A stretch of 64,000 bases of DNA, from the NCBI GenBank assembly GCA_018292915.2, contig JACVVK020000294.1:1-64000 (forward strand). Reading direction: 5' to 3'. Shown here piece after piece: positions 58,674-64,000 of the stretch. The notes below the pieces were generated by a model. The model saw only the letters and a program-made list of their open reading frames with translations. It was not told the DNA's origin and did not search any database. The stretch is from Batillaria attramentaria. Taxonomy: Eukaryota; Mollusca; Gastropoda; Batillariidae. Position numbers and translations under genes: made by a program. Every line of letters begins with the position of its first letter. Position 1 is the stretch's first letter.

Positions 58674-59699
58674 TGACGTCACTTTAAAACTGCCCACTCA
58701 GGCAGAATGCACTATTAGAGGAAGTTTCTCTTTCTAAGCAAAGTATTCCTGACACATGAGGAAATGTACGATGTGCAACATGGAGATTTCGCCGCACAAA
58801 GTTCTGTAGTGAGAGATTCCTGTCCGTGACAGAATGATTAATCACGTGTTTAAGCAAGCGATGACGTCATTTTTCCAATACTCCAAAAGGGAATGACATT
58901 CAAAGAAGCTGGCCAAATTCTAACAGTGAAATATAACTTGTCCTATCTGGGATTCCCGCCAAGTGGCATTAACAGTCCAGCCCTGGATTTCGGAAAAGAA
59001 GGATACGGATATTGTCTTTATATCAACCTGGAGATCTGGGAAAATTCATATGTCTCTTGCTTGTTTATTTCTGATAACAAAGAAAAGCTCCCCAATAACG
59101 ATTGTTGCCTTGTTCCGCTGCTCTTCCCATAAGAAAGAAAAGTATTCATTCTTTCCACAACGTACATGATCATCTACAGAACTCATGGAGCGATGACAGA
59201 CACATCGTCTACCCAAGACCTACTGTACTATCTAATTCAAGTGTTTCTAACATATTCAGTTGCCACATTACTAACCTTCAGGTCTTATCACTATAAATTA
59301 TAATATCAGAAACCTAACTCCCTTTGAAGCGTCAGTCGTGCACGATGTGCAGGGTAACACAAGTCAGGATTTTGAAACGAAGACATCTTTCGGTTCAGGA
59401 TGAGATTCTGGACGAGGTACACACGCACACACACACACACACACACACAATCACACACTTAAAAGACGAGATGAATCGACGACGACGATGACGAAGAATA
59501 GGACGACAACGACGACGATGAACTGAAGATGACGATTCTGCTGCAGCGAGGTAAGAAACGAAGTCGTGCCAAGCGTGGAACAAACACAGATCCTTGTACA
59601 GCAAAATATATACACAGGTACACAGGGAGGGGCCGACCAGCTGTCGAGCAGAGAACGTCTTGACGTCATGACGGGGGGCGTCCCACGTGACGTCACGTG
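58674..59699. promoter_or_regulatory. Cluster of CRE octamers with an E-box/CRE/E-box palindrome
   Basis: TGACGTCA, the full CREB/ATF site, occurs at 58,674, 58,862, 59,661 and 59,688. The last is nested in a 16-bp perfect palindrome CACGTGACGTCACGTG (59,684-59,699), which joins two CACGTG E-boxes through the CRE. Only one further octamer was seen elsewhere in the window (63,566). The target gene is unknown; the nearest is the CaaX-protein gene on the minus strand. Confidence 0.5.
59420..59449. repeat. (CA)n microsatellite and adjacent (GAC)n-like tract
   Basis: CA array of about 30 bases, followed at 59,463-59,540 by GAC/GAT-rich simple sequence. Confidence 0.9.
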
Positions 59700-60220
59700 A
59701 CCCCCTACACGTGTCGTGTCATATGACCAGCGAAAAAGATGCTACCGAGAAACAGAACGCACGGCAGGCTCGCCTCCTTGATTTTACACCACGTTCGATC
59801 CTGCAGACCGTGTTCTCGTAACCCATGCTTGCCCGGCTGCCCGCTTCGCTCGCCAGCTCGTTGGGTTGCTTGGGAGAGAAACGTCACGTCCACGGTCTTT
59901 GGTCGAACGTGACTGTACTGCCCCCACCAGATCCAGCAAGTCATCGGCCAGCCCTCTGCGGCCAGCTGTGAAGCTCTCCCCCCCACTACACACCATCCGA
60001 GAATCTGTGGCGATTTCTGCGGTAGGCCGAACGAATATTCAGGAATGCACAAATCCTAAACCCATTTGCAGTTGTACAGGCTATTATGATCCGTCTACTT
60101 AACAGTGCACGCTTTTTTCGGATGCTCGATGATCACTTGCCTGAACAGCCGTGTGCTAGTAAGAAAATGGAACAAGGGTTGTGGTGGTTATGTTTGTCGT
60201 AGACCACGTGTTTCTTGAAA

Positions 60221-60226
60221 TTTATT
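60221..60226 (-). terminator. Poly(A) signal just after the CaaX-protein stop
   Basis: AATAAA on the minus strand, 43 bases past the stop codon at 60,269. If used, the 3' UTR is very short. Confidence 0.4.
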
Positions 60227-60268
60227 AATATTTTTTCCCCCCTAAGAAACCACAGGCAGAGACCGGTG

Positions 60269-60761
60269 CTACATGACCACGCAACATTTTGGCCGCCGCT
60301 TGGCTTTGTCTTTGTCCTGCTGGTCGCCCCCTCCCCCACCCCCCGCACTGTCACTGCCCCCCGCCCTGGCACCGTCCGCTGTAGGGGACCCCCCTACGTC
60401 CAGCTTTACACTGTCCGGGGACGTCCCCGCGTCCCCAGCCTTGCCGTTCTCCCGGGGGTGGGGCGCGACCCCCGGGGCAGCCGCTGCCTTGCTGGCAGCC
60501 GTAGGTGAGATTCTCTCCTCCACTACACCGGCGTTGGCGTGTGAGGACGTGGCGTTCGGGAGCGCGCCGTCAACATCGTGACTCGTCTGCTCTTTGGCGT
60601 TTCTGGGAGAGTTGTGGTCTCCCCCGTCGATGATGGGTTGTTGCCTCCCCTGGTCGTCCAGGTAGAACTTGTCCCGCACAATGGTGGCCTTCTTCAGCAG
60701 CTCCTCCGCCTCCTTGCTGAGGTCGCCGCCCGGCAGGAACGGGTTGTCACGGCTCTCCAGG
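60269..60761 (-). CDS. C-terminal exon of a CaaX-box protein, possibly paralemmin-like
   Basis: Acceptor GTGTGCAG at 60,762-60,769; the first base completes a split codon, and the exon encodes 163 residues to TGA-type termination at 60,269. It opens with an ordered, charged block (NPFLPGGDLSKEAEELLKKA, then TIVRDKFYLDD). A long low-complexity Gly/Ala/Ser/Pro region follows. It ends KRRPKCCVVM: a basic patch, an extra cysteine and a CVVM CaaX box. This predicts prenylation plus palmitoylation and plasma-membrane anchoring. Paralemmins end in a similar basic-CCxxM tail (CCSIM in human PALM1), and the LSKEAEELLKKA stretch resembles their conserved C-terminal helix. The paralemmin assignment is therefore plausible but weak. 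Upstream exons lie beyond 60,761 and may be outside the window. GC content is much higher than in the surroundings. Confidence 0.65.
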
Positions 60762-61139
60762 CTGCACACAGACGACAGAAAATACTTATAAACTGACAGT
60801 GTCGGGCATAAAACATGGCGAACTTTATAGCAAATCATGGTTTCATAATCATGGGGGGTGTAGCAGAGTATTAGTGTAGTCAGCAAGCTCCTGTTTTGCA
60901 AAACTATTTCGACGTCGTCCTCTTTTGGAAACGACTTGAATATGACATGATATCCTAAGGAGACTAGGATGCTAGCCTGTAGCACCAAGATGGATAGATA
61001 GAAACACGACTATAATTTAACTAAGAACATGTCAACTAAAAGCATTCGAAACAGTTGATTGGTGGGATTGCGTGGTATGACACAATGGGTCAAGGGAAAA
61101 AAAAACAACAACAACAACAACAACAACCAAGGGGGAAAA

Positions 61140-61348
61140 AAGCAAGTCACGCAAACTTGAAAACACCAGAAAGTGAGATAATGAATTTTAGCAATTTTGT
61201 GAAGGCATTTAGTGGCCTCTCCTGGCACTCAGAAGTCGTGTAACATTTCTACCTGACGTTTTCTTTGGCAGAAATTTCAATTTTGTTTTTACCGAAAGAT
61301 AGGAAAATTGGCTCAAAATTACCAAGTGACTAAAAATTCGCAAGCCTG
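61140..61348 (+). mobile_element. CAGGCT MITE, family C, copy 3 (5' truncated)
   Basis: AATGAATTTTAGCAATTTTG, then GGCATTTAGTGGCCTCTCCT and the right end CGCAAGCCTG match the copies at 21,217 and 46,878. The left terminus is missing or replaced by (CAA)n-rich sequence, and no target duplication is visible. Confidence 0.7.
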
Positions 61349-61427
61349 CATGTAAGGGTGATTTCAAAGACGGGGCAACGAGAAAGACGGCCGGATTTGG
61401 CCGGAGAGGAGGGTGGGTAGGTGGGTG

Positions 61428-61580
61428 TTTGGGAGTTTAACGTCCTTTTCCACCACATGCGGGAGATATCAAAGACGGGGCGACGATGGAAAAGCCAGCA
61501 CAAATATTTGGCCCCAGATGGATTACGAACTCACGACCCGAGCATTAGAAGCCCAACGCTCTACCATTCGGCCACCCCGG
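61428..61580 (-). mobile_element. tRNA-derived SINE, family A, copy 3
   Basis: Nearly the same sequence as copy 2 (shared AAAGACGGGGCRACGATG, AAGCCAGCACAAATATTTGG and CTCACGACCCGAGCATTAGA), in the same orientation. A partial duplicate (GTGATTTCAAAGACGGGGCA) lies just before it at about 61,356. Confidence 0.85.
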
Positions 61581-61618
61581 CTCCCCGGCCGGAGAGGAAG
61601 CAACAGAGTTTGTACAGA

Positions 61619-61680
61619 AGAAGAAGAAGAAGAAGAAGAAAAAAAAAAAAAAGGGGGGGGGGGGGGAAGAAGAAGCAGAA
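61619..61680. repeat. (GAA)n with A-run/G-run block
   Basis: AGAAGAAGAAG repeats, a run of A, then about 14 G, then GAAGAAG again. Confidence 0.9.
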
Positions 61681-62069
61681 GACGAAAAGATTCCCTGTTT
61701 CTTAGTGACCTTTCAAGAAGCATCACTGAACATTACGGGTCGGGTCCGGAACCCTATAGATCATGCTGTCAGTAAACACAGCGCCGAGTGGGTTTGATCA
61801 AAGGATCCGAGGATGCGGAGGAAAAGGGCGAGAGCCGTTCCTGATCCACACGGTTAACACACGCGAGCCACATGTATCTCAGTCAGAAGGCCATCATGAT
61901 GATGTGTTCTTCGCTGATCTATCAAGATGGGACTGTACATCACGTGCGGAAAAAAACAAGCCGTCGGCGGATGCATCTCGATGGCATAACATCTCGACAA
62001 ACCTAAGATACATGTATACCAGTACGTGCGCTTTGCAAATGTGTAGGTCTACTGTGACGTAGTGCTTAA

Positions 62070-62483
62070 AGGTCTGCTACCTCAACAAAATTCCGCAAAC
62101 TTTTTTTTTTTTTTTTTAAACTGCGACTGTGCATATTTTAGGCAACTTTGTCACAGTTTCAGCGCTTCGGAGACCCTTATAAAACCAGACCCGTGAGTTT
62201 TCAGTGACTTCATTATGTTTTTGGTCAGTGAGCGAGACACATCGCTATGTACAGCGTCTAGCGGGTGTTGTGTGCTGCGCGAGAAGACACCGCAATCTTT
62301 CTCGCTCAGTCAGTGTCAAAACGCAAACTGAGCTGTGAAATCAGGCTGCCCTTGGCTTTTATAGGGGTTTCAGGGACGCTGAAAACTCTGTAACAGTGAC
62401 ACAGTTGACTGTGCATGTTGCACAGACGGATAAGTCGCTTTTTTTAAACACTGTTTGAGGCTTTTTGTGGAGATTGCAGACCT
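62070..62483 (-). mobile_element. TTAA foldback MITE, family T, copy 3
   Basis: A 414-bp element inverted relative to copies 1 and 2: AAGCCAAGGGCAGCCTGATT appears here as its reverse complement. Left flank TTAA at 62,066-62,069; right flank TTGA, probably a mutated TTAA. Ends AGGTCTGCTACCTC and inverted AGGTCTGCAATCTC. Confidence 0.85.
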
Positions 62484-63011
62484 TTGATAGTGCTCTAAAT
62501 CGTCGGTCGATTGAGATCTAAATTCTAATGCTCCATATTGAGATGCACCCACCGGCGGCAGGCCAACTGTCTGAACATATTCAGCTACATCTATGACGTC
62601 TGGAGGTAGAAAAGGCTCAGGTGGATATATACAGTATACGCCGGTTATAAGAAACTCGAGGGGGGTGAATTTTTTGGTTTCTTATATCCGAGTTTTCTTA
62701 TATATCTGAAAGTCGGATATAAGAAAGTATTTTGAAAAATATTTCTTATAACCGAGTTCAGTGAAAAAAAGGTTTAAAACATTTCTTTTTTCTCAGTTCG
62801 TGTATGTTTTGCATTAAATTAAGAAATATCTGGTTTCTCTTAAAGACCTGCACAGAATATATATGTGTAGAGTTAATATACACCAGTGCGCTTGTGTCCT
62901 TCAATGTCAGATTTTTTTGTTTGAACATGAAAATACTGTTTTTGCTTCCCAACTGTAGCGCTGGCGGTCATGTGGTAAGAAAAAAACAAAACAAAAAGAA
63001 AAAAAAAAAAC

Positions 63012-63063
63012 CAACCAACCAACCAACCAACCAACCAACCAAACAAACAAACAAACAAACAAA
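63012..63063. repeat. (CCAA)n-(ACAA)n tetranucleotide repeat
   Basis: Seven CCAA-type units followed by about five ACAA-type units, inside the pogo-like element. Confidence 0.95.
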
Positions 63064-63593
63064 AAGAACTAAGGGGAGAGAGAGAGAGAGAATTCCCTTG
63101 TATTTATAGGATATATTAAAAGTGCATTATGTATCAACTTTTGATCTATAAAACACTCGTCCCATTAGAGTATGATATGCGATGCTTTCCGTGTCTAATT
63201 TGGCTGAAAAAAGCTGCAAATTAGCTTTTTTTCTGTTGGGAGGGGGAAGGGGGATGGAGGAAAGATGGACCACGTATATTGTCAAAGAAAGGAATTGATC
63301 AACAGTTAGTCTAATACTGATAGTTTTATTCTCCTTAACGCGAGCCCTGTAGACAGAGACAGACATACAGAGAGAGAGAGAGAGAGACTGAGCTCCCAAT
63401 CCGGCAAAAAAACAAAATAATAATAAAAACAACATATAACAATAGAACAACAAAAATGCATCTCGTATTTTTTCTTCTTGCCAACATTCAATTTTGCACG
63501 GAACACAATGGTAAAGAACCAATTCAAGAAAAGAAAATCATGCGCCATCATGTGCCTGTCCTAAGTGACGTCAGACCTGACCTGTTTTCTTAG

Positions 63594-63677
63594 AATGAGT
63601 GAAATTTTCTTGGAAATGTACTTTCGGTTTCTTACAATGAGTGAAATTTTCTTGGAAATGTACTTTCGGTTTCTTAT
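63594..63677. repeat. Two-copy tandem duplication, 42-bp unit
   Basis: AATGAGTGAAATTTTCTTGG starts both copies at 63,594 and 63,636, and both end in CGGTTTCTTA. Confidence 0.95.
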
Positions 63678-63863
63678 ATCCGAGTTTTTGTATCAAGCGG
63701 GACAAGTAATTTGCTTTCCTAAAACCGAGTTTTCTTATAAGCGAGTTTCTTGTATCCGAGTTTTTGTAATACATAATAAAGAAGAGTTTGGCCGGGGGAA
63801 AAAAATTCGTTGGCAATAACCGAGTTTTCTTATATCCGAGTTGCTTATATCCGGCGTCCACTG

Positions 63864-64000
63864 TATATGACTTACAGATGGCGAAAGGTCCGATCGAGGC
63901 ACGCACGTGCTGCACTCAGTCAACATGGGTATAACCGATTACTTATGAATCAAATCGTCGATACAGCGGCGTTAAGGCGGAGACAGTGGGTGGGTGGGGG
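63864..64000. other. Window end, nothing recognised
   Basis: Short unique sequence after the pogo-like element, with no coding signal. Confidence 0.5.

Larger units (their letters stand above)
60762..62069. other. Intron or intergenic DNA with repeat fragments
   Basis: No exon seen. Contains a truncated CAGGCT MITE (about 61,140-61,348), a SINE fragment (about 61,354-61,385), a SINE copy (61,428-61,580) and an A-run/G-run block. Confidence 0.6.
62632..63863. mobile_element. pogo/Tc1-mariner-like element, 1.23 kb, non-coding
   Basis: Starts CAGTATACGCCGGTTATAAG and ends with the inverted CAGTGGACGCCGGATATAAG, flanked by TA on both sides. Many copies of TTATATCCGAGTT or its complement cluster at both ends as sub-terminal repeats, typical transposase-binding arrays. 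The interior holds simple repeats (CCAA/ACAA at 63,012-63,063), a 42-bp tandem duplication (63,594-63,677) and no transposase frame. Confidence 0.8.

Noticed and set aside
60215..60796. Plus-strand Pro/Arg/Leu-rich frames
   Set aside because: They are antisense to the GC-rich CaaX-protein exon, which has a proper acceptor and a meaningful C-terminus.

Overview
This is an animal nuclear genome window: split genes with GT-AG introns, AATAAA poly(A) signals, many dinucleotide microsatellites, tRNA-derived SINEs and several families of small DNA transposons. Gene content and repeat style suggest a lophotrochozoan, most likely a mollusc such as a gastropod; that placement is inference. No bacterial, viral or CRISPR features were seen.

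Layout. (1) 585-1,565, plus: the last coding exon and 3' UTR of a gene ending in a ZZ-type zinc finger. (2) 3,725-19,315, minus: a complete 14-exon SPATA6 gene whose spliced frame closes at 497 aa. (3) 19,690-22,085, plus: a complete 4-exon FAM32A gene (112 aa), head-to-head with SPATA6 across 374 bp. (4) 22,280-29,351, minus: a 6-exon ERICH1-like gene (363 aa), tail-to-tail with FAM32A. (5) 33,460-51,180, minus: a complete acetyl-CoA synthetase gene of the ACSS2 type, 16 coding exons and 687 aa, plus a second version of exon 4. (6) 51,181-60,268: mostly non-coding, with a possible first exon, a LINE relic, long GT arrays and a cluster of CRE motifs. (7) 60,269-60,761, minus: the last exon of a protein ending in a CaaX box with a double cysteine. 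(8) 60,762-64,000: intron or intergenic DNA with SINE, MITE and pogo-like elements.

The most interesting result is in the acetyl-CoA synthetase gene. Exon 4 is present twice, 3.1 kb apart (46,367-46,439 and 43,176-43,248). Both copies are exactly 73 nt, have the same phases, strong acceptors and open frames, but share only 11 of 24 residues. Because 73 is not a multiple of three, including both or neither breaks the frame. This is the signature of mutually exclusive exons, and predicts two enzyme isoforms differing near the CoA-binding side of the N-terminal domain. About 41 percent of the intron between the copies is DNA-transposon sequence, including a PIF/Harbinger relic with the start of a MADF domain.

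Mobile DNA. I could define by terminal repeats and target duplications: a TTAA-flanked foldback MITE family (three copies), a piggyBac-like MITE with four internal 64-bp repeats that abuts an ACSS splice acceptor, a CAGGCT MITE family with 6-bp target duplications (one copy lies in the FAM32A 3' UTR), a CAGGGAT hAT-like element, a PIF/Harbinger derivative, a pogo-like element, three kinds of tRNA-derived SINE and one LINE 3' fragment. The four identified genes are not a pathway: they act in sperm-tail assembly (SPATA6), nuclear RNA processing (FAM32A), an unknown role (ERICH1) and acetate activation (ACSS).
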